From Achromobacter agilis (GTDB lineage Bacteria > Pseudomonadota > Gammaproteobacteria > Burkholderiales > Burkholderiaceae_B): a stretch of 64,000 nucleotides of DNA. The first letter of the stretch is position 1. Each line of letters starts with the position of its first letter. Under the pieces are notes generated by a model. The model was not told the DNA's origin. It saw only the letters and a program-made list of their open reading frames with translations, and did not search any database. Made by a program: the position numbers and the translations under genes. Where the stretch lies: the NCBI RefSeq assembly GCF_900496965.1, contig NZ_UFQB01000023.1, positions 1 to 64,000 on the forward strand, read 5' to 3'. This document shows positions 1 to 8,679 of the stretch, in pieces.

Positions 1-180
1 GACGAGGGGATGACGGTGGTGCTGGTGGACCAGAACGTGCGCCGCTGCGCAGAGGTGTCGGACTATATGTATATCCTAGAGCTGGGGCGCAACAAGGCCG
101 AGGGCGGCCGAGAGTCCTTCGAGGACGGCGGCGGGTTGCGGGAGATGGTGGCTTCCTGGATGGATTACAGGATCGACTGA
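1..180 (+). CDS. ABC transporter ATP-binding protein, C-terminal end (LivF/LivG type), partial
   Basis: The frame is open from base 1 to a TGA at 178-180, giving the last 59 residues of a protein cut by the window edge. It contains VVLVDQNVRR, matching the region just after Walker B/H-loop of branched-chain amino-acid-type ATPases (usually LVEQNV followed by A..(S/A)D..Y.L..G). Here that region is followed by SDYMYILELGR. The Walker A, Q-loop and signature motifs would lie outside the window. The usual C-terminal YLG is absent; the protein ends in an unusual tail, WMDYRID. The partner permeases are presumably upstream and out of view. A palindrome array begins 44 bases after the stop. Confidence 0.75.
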   Translation, partial: DEGMTVVLVDQNVRRCAEVSDYMYILELGRNKAEGGRESFEDGGGLREMVASWMDYRID

Positions 181-224
181 GTTGCGGTCGTGGCGGTGTC
201 GTCCCGCCTGCCGCGGCGGTCACG

Positions 225-427
225 GTGTCAGACACTGCGGAGGTCACAGTGTCTGACACCCGTACGAGATGACGGCTCGGCTTGAAGCGGTGCTTCCGGG
301 TGTCTGACACCCACGAGGAAAGACATTGCCGCCACGAAGGGTGTCAGACACCCATGGCGCATGGCTTCAAGCCTGAAACGCCTTGCCGTCGGGTGTCAGA
401 CACTGCGAAGATTGCCGTGTCTGACAC
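225..427. repeat. GTGTCWGACAC palindrome array 1 (six copies)
   Basis: Six perfect copies of the 11-bp palindrome GTGTCAGACAC/GTGTCTGACAC start at 225, 249, 300, 341, 393 and 417. Start-to-start spacings are 24, 51, 41, 52 and 24 bp. The spacer after the 249 copy carries the phrase CGTACGAGATGACG, which also follows palindromes at 27099 and (as CTTACGAGATGCCG) at 50570 and 50664. The array fills the gap between the ATPase gene and the Nudix/ThiE gene. Open frames through it read VSDT or CQTP repeatedly and are not taken as genes. Confidence 0.9.
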
Positions 428-462
428 AGCAGAGGTTGCCGTGCCTGAATCTGCGGCTGCCT

Positions 463-1425
463 TCAGAGCAGTCCGCGTATCCCCGCGATGCCATGCGCGC
501 CATGCCGCAGGGCGGTGGACAGCGTGCTGCTTGATTGTCCCCCCAACGCGTACACCGGAATGCCCGCATCGCGATTGCCGGCGACGAAGCCTTCCCAGCC
601 CAGCGTCGGGGCGCCCGGGTGCGATTCCGTTTCCAGAACCGGGCCCAGCACGGCGAAGTCCGCGCCGAGTTCCCGCGCATGCACGACTTCTGCGTTGTCG
701 TGGGCCGATACGCCCACGAGCGCGCCAGCCGGCAGGGCCGGGCGGGCGGTCAGGCGGGCCGCGTCGGCGCTGCGCAGATGCACGCCGTCGGCTTCTTTCC
801 ACCATGCCGCGGGGTGGGCGCTGTTGATCAGAACGCGGGCGCCGGCGGCGCGGCAGCGCTTGAGCACGCTGTGCAGCACCTCATGCAAAGAGCTGGCGCC
901 CACGCCGTCCGGCCATTGCGGTTCGCGCAGCTGCACCAGCTTCAGGCCGCGCGCCAGCGCCGCGTCCAGCCGGGCCAGGAAGGCCGGCACGCCGGCGCGC
1001 GAGCCGATGCCGCTGATGCCGTAGGCGGTGGGCAGCTGCAGCCAGCGCAGCGGAGGCAGCGTGGCGGGCAGCAGGTCGCCTACCGATGCCGCGTTGGCGG
1101 GCGATACCCATTCCAGGCGCTGGTTTTCCAGGCCGCGCGGCTCGCCTTCCCAACCGGTGACGTGGCAGAACGCCAGGCGCACCGTGGTGTGGGGGTAAGC
1201 GTGCACGTAGGTGACCCAGGGGCGGGACTGCGTGACGCGGATGCCGATTTCTTCCTGCAGTTCGCGCGCCAGCGCTTCCAGCACGGTTTCGCCGGGTTCG
1301 AGCTTGCCGCCCGGCAGTTCCCACCAGCCCGCCCAGGGTTTGCCTTCCGGGCGCTGGCCCAGCAGCAGCATGCCGTCCGGGCGCAGGATCAGGCCGGCCG
1401 CGACGTCGACGATCTTTTCAGACAT
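463..1425 (-). CDS. Nudix hydrolase fused to a thiamine-phosphate-synthase-like (TMP-TENI) domain
   Basis: 320 residues. Residues 1-130 form a MutT-type Nudix domain: GGKLEPGE, then ALARELQEEIGI, supplies the Nudix box (G-x5-E-x7-REUXEEXG) that binds Mg2+ and hydrolyses oxidised or non-canonical nucleoside diphosphate compounds. Residues about 155-320 form a TIM-barrel domain like ThiE/TenI (QLREP, INSAHPAAW, GVHL, GVSAHD, FAVLGPV). In that domain the Asp of ThiE's ND pair is Ser and the TK of the pyrophosphate loop is missing, so thiamine phosphate synthesis is unlikely; a separate, better-conserved thiE lies at 38349-39014. This fusion is known in Betaproteobacteria. The ATG at 1425 overlaps the upstream ATPase gene by 8 bases, indicating co-translation. 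Confidence 0.9.
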   Translation of the reverse strand: MSEKIVDVAAGLILRPDGMLLLGQRPEGKPWAGWWELPGGKLEPGETVLEALARELQEEIGIRVTQSRPWVTYVHAYPHTTVRLAFCHVTGWEGEPRGLENQRLEWVSPANAASVGDLLPATLPPLRWLQLPTAYGISGIGSRAGVPAFLARLDAALARGLKLVQLREPQWPDGVGASSLHEVLHSVLKRCRAAGARVLINSAHPAAWWKEADGVHLRSADAARLTARPALPAGALVGVSAHDNAEVVHARELGADFAVLGPVLETESHPGAPTLGWEGFVAGNRDAGIPVYALGGQSSSTLSTALRHGAHGIAGIRGLL

Positions 1426-2284
1426 GCCGGGCCGCCCAGTCGCGCGCGAATTGGTAGGCCACGCGGCCCGAGCGCGAGCCGCGCTCGATCGTCCACTGCA
1501 GGGCCTCGGTGCGCGAGGGCTCGATCTGCGCTTCCGGGCAGCCCAGCTCGCGCAGCCAGTGATAGACGATGTCCAGGTAGTCGTCCTGTTTGAAAGGGTA
1601 GAACGACAGCCACAGGCCGAAGCGCTCGGACAGCGAAATTTTTTCCTCGACTGTCTCGCCGGGGTGGATCTCGCCGTCGGGCTGGTGCTTGGCCGCCAGG
1701 TTCTCGCTCATGTATTCCGGCATCAGGTGGCGCCGGTTGGACGTGGCGTAGATCAGCACGTTGTCGCCCGAGGCGGACACCGAGCCGTCCAGCACGGACT
1801 TCAGCGCCTTGTAGCCGGCTTCGCCTTCCTCGAAGGACAGGTCGTCGCAGAACACGATGAAGCGTTCGGGCCGCGAGGCCACCAGCTCGACGATATCGGC
1901 CAGATCGCCCAGGTCGGACTTGTCCACTTCGATCAGGCGCAGGCCCCGGTCGCCGTAGGCCGCAAGCATGGCCTTGACCAGCGAGCTCTTGCCGGTGCCG
2001 CGGGCGCCGGTCATGAGCACGTTATTGGCGGGCTTCTTGTCGATGAACTGCTGCGTGTTGCGGTCGATGATGGCCTTCTGGCGCTCGATGTGCTGAAGGT
2101 CTTCCAGGTCGATGCGCGCCACGTGGCGCACGGCATCCAACCAGCCGCGCGAGCCGCGCTTGCGCCAGCGGAAGGCGTGGGCGCTCCAGTCGATCTCGGG
2201 CGGAGCGGGAGGAAGCCAGGCTTCCAGCTGAGCCAGCACGCGCTCGGCGCGCTGGATGAGGGTGGAGAACTCGGTTGCGGTCAC
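1418..2284 (-). CDS. DUF815-family AAA+ ATPase
   Basis: 288 residues, cytoplasmic. A P-loop GARGTGKSSL is seen near residue 95 and a Walker B FIVFCDDLSF near residue 150, followed by a sensor-like region (IYATSNRRHLMPEY). This is the arrangement of the widespread DUF815 ATPases, whose cellular role is not established. The gene lies between argJ (28 bases after the argJ stop) and the Nudix/ThiE fusion, which it overlaps by 8 bases, so all three are probably on one transcript. Length and motifs are intact. No substrate can be inferred from the sequence. Confidence 0.9.
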   Translation of the reverse strand: MTATEFSTLIQRAERVLAQLEAWLPPAPPEIDWSAHAFRWRKRGSRGWLDAVRHVARIDLEDLQHIERQKAIIDRNTQQFIDKKPANNVLMTGARGTGKSSLVKAMLAAYGDRGLRLIEVDKSDLGDLADIVELVASRPERFIVFCDDLSFEEGEAGYKALKSVLDGSVSASGDNVLIYATSNRRHLMPEYMSENLAAKHQPDGEIHPGETVEEKISLSERFGLWLSFYPFKQDDYLDIVYHWLRELGCPEAQIEPSRTEALQWTIERGSRSGRVAYQFARDWAARHV

Positions 2285-2312
2285 GTCTCAAGTCCAGAGT
2301 TTGGGGGGCGGG

Positions 2313-3539
2313 TCAGGAACGGTAGTCGGCGTTGATCGACACGTATTCGTGGGAGAAGTCGCAGGTGTAGACCGTGTCGCTCACCTGGCCGCGGCCCAGC
2401 GCGATACGCACCAGGATTTCGGCCTGCTTCATCACGCGCTGGCCGTCGGCTTCCTGGTAGGCGGGGTTGCGGCCGCCGTCCTTGGCTACCAGCACGTCAT
2501 CGAGCCACAGGCGGATGTTGGACACGTCCAGGTCGTCGATGCCGGCGTAGCCCACCGCGGCCAGGATGCGGCCCAGGTTGGGGTCCGACGCGAAGAACGC
2601 GGTCTTGACCAGCGGCGAGTGCGCCACGGCGTACGCCACCTTGAGGGCTTCCTCGGTGTTGCCGGCCTCTTCGACGCGGATCGTCATGAACTTGGTCGCG
2701 CCTTCGGCGTCGCGCACGATCTTGGTCGCCAGCTCCAGCGCGGCGGCCGTCAGGGCCTCGCGGATCGCGGCGTAGGCGGCGTCGGACTCGCTATTGACAT
2801 TGACGCCGGATTTGCCGGTGGCGGCGATGATGAAGGAGTCATTGGTGGAGGTATCGCCGTCCACGGTGATGCGGTTGAACGAGGCGTCGGCGATCTCGAC
2901 GGCCAGCTTGGCGAGCAGGGGCTGGGCGATGCCGGCGTCGGTGGCCAGGAAGCTCAGCATGGTGGCCATGTTGGGGCGGATCATGCCCGCGCCTTTGCTG
3001 ATGCCGGTGAAGGTAACGGTCTTGCCGTCGATCTGCACCTGGGCCGAGGAGATCTTCGGCAGCGTGTCGGTGGTCATGATGCCGTGGGCGGCGCTGGACC
3101 AGCGGTCGGCGGCGAGGTCGGCGATGGCGCGCGGCAGGCCGGCGACCAGGCGGTCCAGGGGCAGCGGCTCCAGGATGACGCCAGTGGAGAACGGCAGAAT
3201 CTGGGCCGCGGGCACGCCCAGCAGCTGGCCCAGCGCGGCACAGGTGTCCTGCGCCTTCTTCAGGCCTTCCTCGCCGGTGCCGGCGTTGGCGTTGCCCGTG
3301 TTGATGACCAGCGCGCTGATCGGGCCGCCGGCGGCCAGGTGGGCCTGGCAGACCTGCACGGGGGCGGCGCAGAAGCGGTTGCGCGTGAACACGCCGGCGA
3401 CGCTGGTACCTTCGGCCAGGCGGAACACCGTCAGGTCGCGTCGGTTCGCTTTGCGGATGCCGGCCTCGGCGACGCCGATTTCAACGCCGGCAACAGGGAA
3501 AATTTCGGACTCGGAGGGGATCTGCAGGTTAACGGCCAT
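2313..3539 (-). CDS. argJ: Bifunctional ornithine acetyltransferase / N-acetylglutamate synthase ArgJ
   Basis: 408 residues, the usual ArgJ length. The enzyme transfers the acetyl group from N-acetylornithine to glutamate (and can use acetyl-CoA) in cyclic arginine biosynthesis. It is made as a precursor that cleaves itself at the conserved ATML sequence; here [16 protein letters not shown] is present, with the Thr that becomes the N-terminal nucleophile of the beta chain. Other family blocks seen are [19 protein letters not shown] and [10 protein letters not shown]. The protein is cytoplasmic. The gene heads the minus-strand group argJ-DUF815-Nudix/ThiE. Confidence 0.97.
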   Translation of the reverse strand: MAVNLQIPSESEIFPVAGVEIGVAEAGIRKANRRDLTVFRLAEGTSVAGVFTRNRFCAAPVQVCQAHLAAGGPISALVINTGNANAGTGEEGLKKAQDTCAALGQLLGVPAAQILPFSTGVILEPLPLDRLVAGLPRAIADLAADRWSSAAHGIMTTDTLPKISSAQVQIDGKTVTFTGISKGAGMIRPNMATMLSFLATDAGIAQPLLAKLAVEIADASFNRITVDGDTSTNDSFIIAATGKSGVNVNSESDAAYAAIREALTAAALELATKIVRDAEGATKFMTIRVEEAGNTEEALKVAYAVAHSPLVKTAFFASDPNLGRILAAVGYAGIDDLDVSNIRLWLDDVLVAKDGGRNPAYQEADGQRVMKQAEILVRIALGRGQVSDTVYTCDFSHEYVSINADYRS

Positions 3540-3648
3540 GACTTCGTCTCATGAATGAGCAGGACGGAATCGCCGCCAGGCGAGGCGGCGCGCGGGGGAA
3601 AGCTTCGTATTATCCCACCGGTTCGGGGCAGGGGACGTCACGGGGCGT

Positions 3649-4683
3649 TCACGGCCCGATCCGCATGGCCGCCACGTCCAGCACGCCGGCCTCGCGGTTG
3701 CCGAGCACACTGCGCACGGTGCCGTCGGGGGCTTGCAGCACCGATTTTCCGGCGGGCACGTCGTCGCCGCCGGCGCGGCGCGCCGAACGGCCACGAGACG
3801 GGGAGAACAGCAGGTCGCCCGCCTGGGCGCCCGGCAGGGCGGGATTGGCGGCCAGCACCCGGGTGCCGGGGGGATAGGTCATGTCGCCCAGGACCGTTTC
3901 GCGCGCCAGCAGGCCCTCAAAGGCCAGCATGCGGCGCTGGCCGTCCAGCTGCATGTCCACTTTCAGCAGCGGCAGGCGGGCCACGTCCAGGGCGTCGCTG
4001 CCTTCGGTGCGCAACAACCAGCGCGGCGCTTCCCCGGCCGCGCCCGGCGCGGCGGCACCGGCGATGACCTTCAGCCAGGCGCCCGCGGGCACGGGTTGCT
4101 GGTCCAGGGTGTTGCCGATGGCCAGGTGGCAGCTGGCGAAGCGGGGGTGGCCGTCACGCATCACGAATTCGATCCGGTGGCCATGCGCGCACAGCCAGCC
4201 ATCCAGCGCCTGGTCGCGCTCGATCTCTACCGACAGGGTTTCGGCCTGCTTGCCGTTGCCGGGGTAGCGGAACAGGCGCGATGCCGTAATGCCCTGGATG
4301 GGGGCCGGATGCGTCTCGGGGAAGACGGCGCGGTCGAACGAACCCAGGTCGTCCGGCGCGGCCAGGCGGAGTTCAGTGCCGGCGGGCATCTCCACGCCGG
4401 CCAGCAGCGTGGGCTGGGTCAGGACGGCCTTGCGTTCGGCATCGGCCTGCGCGTCGCGCTGGGCCGAGAACCATTGGCTGAACTGCTGGTACGGGAAAAT
4501 GGCCCCGACGATGGCGAGGAACGCCATCAGGGTGGTGCCGATGCGGCGATGGTCGCCCAGCCAGTGCCGGGCGCTGCGGCTGGTGGCCAGGACGGCAAGC
4601 CAGGTCAGCAGCGTAGAGAGGCAGGCCAGCGAAGCCGCCATCAGCACGTAGAAATTACCGCCAGGTAAGGAAACCGGAATCAT
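3649..4683 (-). CDS. Inner-membrane protein of unknown function, two N-terminal membrane segments
   Basis: 344 residues, family not recognised. Hydrophobic segments at about 11-33 and 49-66 should anchor it in the inner membrane, with a short basic loop (SRSARHWLGDHRR) between them. Residues about 75-344 form a hydrophilic domain rich in beta-like sequence, with repeated statements of Leu-Arg and Gly-Pro but no catalytic motif that I can name. The start at 4683 gives a proper first membrane helix. The neighbours (argJ on the same strand downstream, MarR upstream) give no functional hint; the gaps of 109 and 66 bases suggest it may be transcribed alone. Confidence 0.75.
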   Translation of the reverse strand: MIPVSLPGGNFYVLMAASLACLSTLLTWLAVLATSRSARHWLGDHRRIGTTLMAFLAIVGAIFPYQQFSQWFSAQRDAQADAERKAVLTQPTLLAGVEMPAGTELRLAAPDDLGSFDRAVFPETHPAPIQGITASRLFRYPGNGKQAETLSVEIERDQALDGWLCAHGHRIEFVMRDGHPRFASCHLAIGNTLDQQPVPAGAWLKVIAGAAAPGAAGEAPRWLLRTEGSDALDVARLPLLKVDMQLDGQRRMLAFEGLLARETVLGDMTYPPGTRVLAANPALPGAQAGDLLFSPSRGRSARRAGGDDVPAGKSVLQAPDGTVRSVLGNREAGVLDVAAMRIGP

Positions 4684-4749
4684 GGCGGCAATTATGCGCC
4701 AAACCGCCGGGCGTTTTCAGCGCCGCCGGCGTCCTGGCGCCTGCAGGTC

Positions 4750-5241
4750 CTAGGCCTTGGCCGACGCCCGGGTGGCCACGACCTGCAGCTTGAGTTCGCC
4801 CAGGGCCTGGAAGAGCGCATTGCGGGTGGCTTCGGGCAGGTCGCCGAACATGGACTTGACCCAGGTTTCGTGGGCGCGCGCCATGCGGGCGAAGCTCTTC
4901 CTGCCCAGCGGCGTGAGCTTGATGAGCGAACTGCGGCGGTCGGATTCGACCTTGGTGCGCACGACCAGTCCTTCCTTTTCGAGCTGGTCCGTGATGCCTG
5001 TGATGTTGCCGTTCGTGACCATCATGTGGCGCGACAGCTCGCCCATCTTCATGCCCTTGGGCGCGCGCTGCAATTGCGCCATCAGGTCGAAGCGGGGCAG
5101 CGTGGTATCGAATTCGTTGCGCAGGCGGCTGCGGATCTCGCTTTCGACGAGATTGGCGCAAGTCAGCATGCGCAACCACAGGCGCAGCGCGTGGTGGTCG
5201 TCCGGCGCGGCACGGGATTCCAGGTCGGGGGCGTTGATCAT
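4750..5241 (-). CDS. MarR-family transcriptional regulator
   Basis: 163 residues with a winged helix-turn-helix at about 45-115. LPRFDLMAQLQRAP, MGELSRHMMVTNGNITGITDQLE (recognition-helix region) and the wing DRRSSLIKLTPLGRKSF are typical of MarR proteins that respond to aromatic acids or their CoA esters. The gene starts 6 bases after the alpha/beta hydrolase gene ends, so the two are one transcript. Divergent from them is the Liv-type transporter. A 21-nt motif in that divergent region recurs before the aminobenzoyl-CoA operon, so this protein is a candidate repressor of both; that link is inference. Confidence 0.92.
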   Translation of the reverse strand: MINAPDLESRAAPDDHHALRLWLRMLTCANLVESEIRSRLRNEFDTTLPRFDLMAQLQRAPKGMKMGELSRHMMVTNGNITGITDQLEKEGLVVRTKVESDRRSSLIKLTPLGRKSFARMARAHETWVKSMFGDLPEATRNALFQALGELKLQVVATRASAKA

Positions 5242-5247
5242 GGCGGG

Positions 5248-6135
5248 TTACCGGGAATGAGGGGCGGGCGCCAGACCCATCTGCTCGAAGATGGCGCGGG
5301 TCAGCGGGCTGTCGGGATCGTTGAGGCTTAACACAATGTCGTAATGATTCGTGCCGGGCATCGGCACGTAGTGCCCGGCAAAGCCGCGTTCGAGCCAGGC
5401 GGCGAGGTAGTCGTCGCTCTGGCGCTTGAACTCGGCGGTTTCGGTTTCGCCGTAACTGACCACCAGCGGGCAGCCCGCTTGCGGCAACTGCAGGGCGGGG
5501 CTGTTGCGGATGGCGTCGGCCTCGCTCATGCGCATCCACTCGTTCACGTGGGTGTGCACCAGCGGGCGCAGGTCGAACAGGCCCGACAGCGGGGCCGCGC
5601 CGCGGATCACGTCGGGTGGAACTTCGTAGCCGGCATGCCAGCCGCTGGCAAGCAGTGCGCCGACCAGGTGTCCGCCGGCGGAGCTGCCGCAGACATGGAT
5701 GCGCGCCGGATCGCCGCCGTACTCGGCGATATGGTGGTGGATCCAGGCCAGGGCGCGCCGGGTCTGGTCCACGATGCGGTCCAGCGTGACGGCGGGAGCG
5801 AGGGAGTAGTTCACCGCCACGACCATCGCGCCGGCCTGCGTGAAGGCGGGCGCCATGCAGCTGGAGTCATTCTTGGACAGCAGGCGCCAGTAGCCGCCGT
5901 GGATGAACACGAACACCGGCGCGTTGCGCGCGCCGCCGGCGGCCGGGAAGATATCCAGCACTTCGTCGGCGTGATCGCCGAAGGGCACGTCCAGCGCGCA
6001 GTCCAGCGTGCGCCGCGCCTCGGCGCTGCCGTCGGCGTACTTCTTGAGTATCGGCTGGATGTCGGGTACTGTCGCGCGAGCGTTGTACTGGACGTCCAGT
6101 CCGGCGCGGTCATAATTGCGGTAAAGGGTGGCCAT
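5248..6135 (-). CDS. Alpha/beta hydrolase (esterase / arylformamidase-like)
   Basis: 295 residues, cytoplasmic. The oxyanion-hole motif HGGYW and the nucleophile elbow CGSSAGG (catalytic Ser) mark the HGG-type esterases that include kynurenine formamidase. The catalytic His is probably that of GTNHYDI near the C-terminus; an Asp in the VSYGETET region is less clear. The physiological substrate is not evident. The gene is transcribed with the MarR gene downstream and divergently from an aromatic/branched-chain-type ABC transporter, so an ester or amide of an aromatic acid is a reasonable guess. Confidence 0.9.
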   Translation of the reverse strand: MATLYRNYDRAGLDVQYNARATVPDIQPILKKYADGSAEARRTLDCALDVPFGDHADEVLDIFPAAGGARNAPVFVFIHGGYWRLLSKNDSSCMAPAFTQAGAMVVAVNYSLAPAVTLDRIVDQTRRALAWIHHHIAEYGGDPARIHVCGSSAGGHLVGALLASGWHAGYEVPPDVIRGAAPLSGLFDLRPLVHTHVNEWMRMSEADAIRNSPALQLPQAGCPLVVSYGETETAEFKRQSDDYLAAWLERGFAGHYVPMPGTNHYDIVLSLNDPDSPLTRAIFEQMGLAPAPHSR

Positions 6136-6190
6136 GGCGGTCGCTATTGGGAAACCCGTTGGTAAAAACCCTAGACTTGTTTTGGGGGAT

Positions 6191-6211
6191 ACTTTAAACC
6201 TAAACTATGAA
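6191..6211. promoter_or_regulatory. Putative operator, copy 1 of a shared 21-nt motif
   Basis: The 21 bases match the stretch at 18636-18656 at 17 positions, with the ten-base core CCTAAACTAT identical. The site lies 56-76 bases upstream of the hydrolase start and about 150 bases upstream of the Liv-type binding-protein gene, inside the divergent promoter region. This AT-rich patch stands out from its GC-rich surroundings. Binding by the neighbouring MarR regulator is inferred, not shown. Confidence 0.45.
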
Positions 6212-6361
6212 CCACGCCAGCTTTCCCTATGCTGCACAACGGGGATCGGGGTGGCTCAGGACGGCGGCGCGACGCGCCGGCAGGCCGGGCACAAGAAGTC
6301 CTTCGAATCGCACCTTCAAGAAGAACACCCTCTGCGCGGCTCGCGCACGGAGCACACCACC

Positions 6362-7525
6362 ATGCGTTTGATCACTTCCCTTCTGGCCGCCGCCGCCCTG
6401 GTTCCGGCATTGGCCAGCGCCGATACCATCAAGGTCGGCATCGCCAACGACATTTCCGGCCCCTTCGCGGCGCTGGGCGCCGAAGCCCGCGATGGCTTCA
6501 ACCTGGCCATCAAACAACTGGGCAGCAAGCTGGGCGGGCAGCCCGCCGAATTCGTGCAGACCGACATGGGCGGCAACCCCGACCAGGCCCGCCAGCTCGT
6601 TACGCGCTACATCCAGCGCGACAAGATCGATTTCTTCACCGGCCCGATCGGCTCGAACGTGGCGCTGGCCGTCGGCCCCGCGCTGTTCGCCGCCAAGGTC
6701 CCCTACCTGTCGAACAACCCCGGCCCCAGCCAGTTCGCCGGCGCGCAGTGCAACGCCTACTGGTTCGGCACGTCCTACCAGAACGACGCCTTCCATGAAG
6801 CGGCCGGCAAGGTCGCGGCGGACCGCGGCTTCAAGAAGATGTTCATCATGGCCCCCGACTACCCGGCGGGCAAGGACGCGCTGGCCGGCTTCAAGCGCGG
6901 CTACAAGATCCCCCCGGGCGACGAGGTCTACACCAAGCTCGGCCAGATCGACTACGCCGCCGAACTGGCGCAGATCCGCGCGGCCAAGCCCGATGCCGTC
7001 TACATCTTCCTGCCGGGCGGCATGGGCATCAACTTCGTCAAGCAGTTCGTGTCCACCGGCTTGTCGCAGAGCGTCAAGCTGATCGGCCCGGGCTTCTCGG
7101 CCGACGAGGACGTGATCCAGGCCGTGGGCGACCCGATGCTGGGCATGTACAACACGGCGCAGTGGGCGCATGACCTGGACGTGCCGCAGAACAAGGCCTT
7201 CGTCGAGGCTTTCCGCAAGGAATACAACGGCCGCTATCCCTCGGTCTACGCCGCCCAGTCCTATGACGTGATCATGGCCATGGACGCCGCCGTCAAGCAG
7301 GCCGGCGGCAAGGCATCGGACCGCGCCGCCGTCATCAAGGCGCTGGAAAAGGCCGACTACCCCTCGGTGCGCGGCAGCTTCACCTACGGCAAGAACCACT
7401 ATCCGATCCAGGCCTACTACCTGCGCGTCGTCGAAAAGGACGGCAGCGGCCGCGTCACCAACAAATTGGTGGGCAAGGTGTTCGACAAGTACCAGGACGT
7501 CTACGTCGGCGACTGCAAGTTGTAG
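6362..7525 (+). CDS. Branched-chain amino acid/aromatic-type ABC transporter, periplasmic substrate-binding protein
   Basis: 387 residues from the ATG at 6362, chosen because it begins directly with a signal peptide (MRLITSLLAAAALVPALASA) and has CGGAG-like ribosome-binding bases just upstream; the open frame continues further upstream but without such features. The mature protein has the LivK/peripla_BP_6 fold: TIKVGIANDISGPFAALG, DRGFKKMFIMAPDYPAG, IFLPGGMGINFVKQF and SYDVIMAMDAA. It captures ligand in the periplasm for the permease genes that follow. A paralogue of similar length lies alone at 28488-29666. A hairpin repeat follows the stop, a common way of keeping binding-protein expression above that of the permeases. 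Confidence 0.93.
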   Translation: MRLITSLLAAAALVPALASADTIKVGIANDISGPFAALGAEARDGFNLAIKQLGSKLGGQPAEFVQTDMGGNPDQARQLVTRYIQRDKIDFFTGPIGSNVALAVGPALFAAKVPYLSNNPGPSQFAGAQCNAYWFGTSYQNDAFHEAAGKVAADRGFKKMFIMAPDYPAGKDALAGFKRGYKIPPGDEVYTKLGQIDYAAELAQIRAAKPDAVYIFLPGGMGINFVKQFVSTGLSQSVKLIGPGFSADEDVIQAVGDPMLGMYNTAQWAHDLDVPQNKAFVEAFRKEYNGRYPSVYAAQSYDVIMAMDAAVKQAGGKASDRAAVIKALEKADYPSVRGSFTYGKNHYPIQAYYLRVVEKDGSGRVTNKLVGKVFDKYQDVYVGDCKL

Positions 7526-7532
7526 GGGGAAG

Positions 7533-7617
7533 CCCACCCCCGAAGCGCTGCGCGCTTCCCCCTCAAGGGGGCATGCCTGCGGACCGGCGGAGCCGGATCC
7601 GCGGCATCCGGATCGGG
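7533..7617. repeat. Intercistronic hairpin repeat, copy 1
   Basis: The sequence begins 7 bases after the binding-protein stop. It contains a GAAGCGC / GCGCTTC stem with loop TGC, a CCCCCT / AGGGGG stem, and a GGACCGGC...GCCGGATCC stem. The same three stems in the same order occur at 22773-22860. Such hairpins can stabilise the upstream mRNA or cause partial termination before the permease genes. Confidence 0.75.
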
Positions 7618-7730
7618 TGACACCGCTGCATGCGCCGTGCCTGGTGCCCGGACGCGATGCGCAATCAGATGGCTTTAATGATTAGGCCGTGAACTAGGCC
7701 ATCGGCAATTCGCGGCAGGGAGAAGTCTTC

Positions 7731-8651
7731 ATGACGTTTACGCTGATCGTCGAGCAATTGCTGAACGGTCTGCAGTTTGGGTTAATGTTGTTTCTGATCG
7801 CGGCCGGGCTGACCCTGGTGTTCGGCATCATGGACATCATGAATCTGGCTCACGGCTCGCTTTACATGGCCGGCGCCTATGTGGCCGCCGAAACCATGCA
7901 GCGCACGGGTTCTTTCACCGCCGCCGTCCTGGTGGCGGCCGTCGCCACCGGGCTGGTCGGCGTGATCCTGGAACTCGTGCTGATCCGCCGCCTGGCGCTG
8001 CGCGACCACCTGGCCCAGGTGCTGGGCACCTACGCTGTCATTCTCATCGCCAACGACCTGGTCAAGATGATCTGGGGTCCGGCCCCGGTCATGCTGAATA
8101 TGCCGGCCGCCCTGTCCGGGCCGGTGCGCCTGTTGCCCGACCTGCTCTATCCCGCCTACCGCCTCATGATCATCGTGTTCGGCGTGGCCGCGGCGGCGGG
8201 GCTGTACTGGTTCGTGACCCGCACCCGCGCGGGCGTCCTGGTGCGGGCCGGCGCCTCCAACCGCCAGATGGCCACCCTGATGGGCGTACGCGTGCCGATG
8301 CTGTTCCTGGGCGTGTTCGCACTGGGCGCCATGCTGGCCGCGGCGGCCGGCGCCCTGCTGGGCCCGCTGACTTCGGTGCAGGTGGGCATGGGCGAGGAAA
8401 TCCTGATCCTGGTGCTGGTGTGCATCGTCATCGGCGGCATCGGTTCGATCCGCGGCGCCTTCGTCGGCGCGCTGCTGGTGGGCATGGTGGACACGGCGGG
8501 GCGGGCCTTCCTGCCGATGCTGCTGCGCCAGGTCTTTTCGCCGGCCGTGGCCTCCAGCGTCGGACCGACGCTGGCCGCCATTGCCATTTATGTGTTGATG
8601 GCGGCGGTGCTGGTGTTCCGGCCGTCCGGCCTCTTTCCGGCGCGGGGCTAG
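7731..8651 (+). CDS. Branched-chain amino acid-type ABC transporter permease, LivH type
   Basis: 306 residues, almost wholly hydrophobic, with about eight membrane segments. The N-terminal EQLLNGLQFGLMLFLIAAGLTLVFGIMDIMNLAHGS is the LivH signature block, and GIGSIRGAFVGALLVG is the cytoplasmic loop that contacts the ATPases. A purine-rich GGGAGAA lies a few bases before the ATG. The protein pairs with the LivM-type permease downstream to form the inner-membrane channel. It follows the binding-protein gene after about 205 bases that contain only a hairpin repeat and no other gene. Confidence 0.94.
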   Translation: MTFTLIVEQLLNGLQFGLMLFLIAAGLTLVFGIMDIMNLAHGSLYMAGAYVAAETMQRTGSFTAAVLVAAVATGLVGVILELVLIRRLALRDHLAQVLGTYAVILIANDLVKMIWGPAPVMLNMPAALSGPVRLLPDLLYPAYRLMIIVFGVAAAAGLYWFVTRTRAGVLVRAGASNRQMATLMGVRVPMLFLGVFALGAMLAAAAGALLGPLTSVQVGMGEEILILVLVCIVIGGIGSIRGAFVGALLVGMVDTAGRAFLPMLLRQVFSPAVASSVGPTLAAIAIYVLMAAVLVFRPSGLFPARG

Positions 8652-8679
8652 GGCCTGTGGACACTAAAAGGAGCCACGC

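Noticed and set aside
225..427. CRISPR array
   Set aside because: The repeated unit is only 11 bp and palindromic, spacers vary from 11 to 41 bp and are themselves related, and no cas gene is present.
225..427. Palindromes as operators of the adjacent genes
   Set aside because: Arrays lie mostly downstream of or between convergent genes and next to unrelated functions, so ordinary operator use is unlikely.
282..827. Open frame through palindrome array 1 and into the Nudix/ThiE gene
   Set aside because: The first part is translated palindrome repeats (VSDT, CQTP) and the rest is antisense to a well-supported gene.
2256..3554. Long open frame opposite argJ
   Set aside because: Composition shadow of argJ in GC-rich DNA; the protein is Gly/Ala/His/Val-rich without any family motif, and argJ on the other strand is certain.
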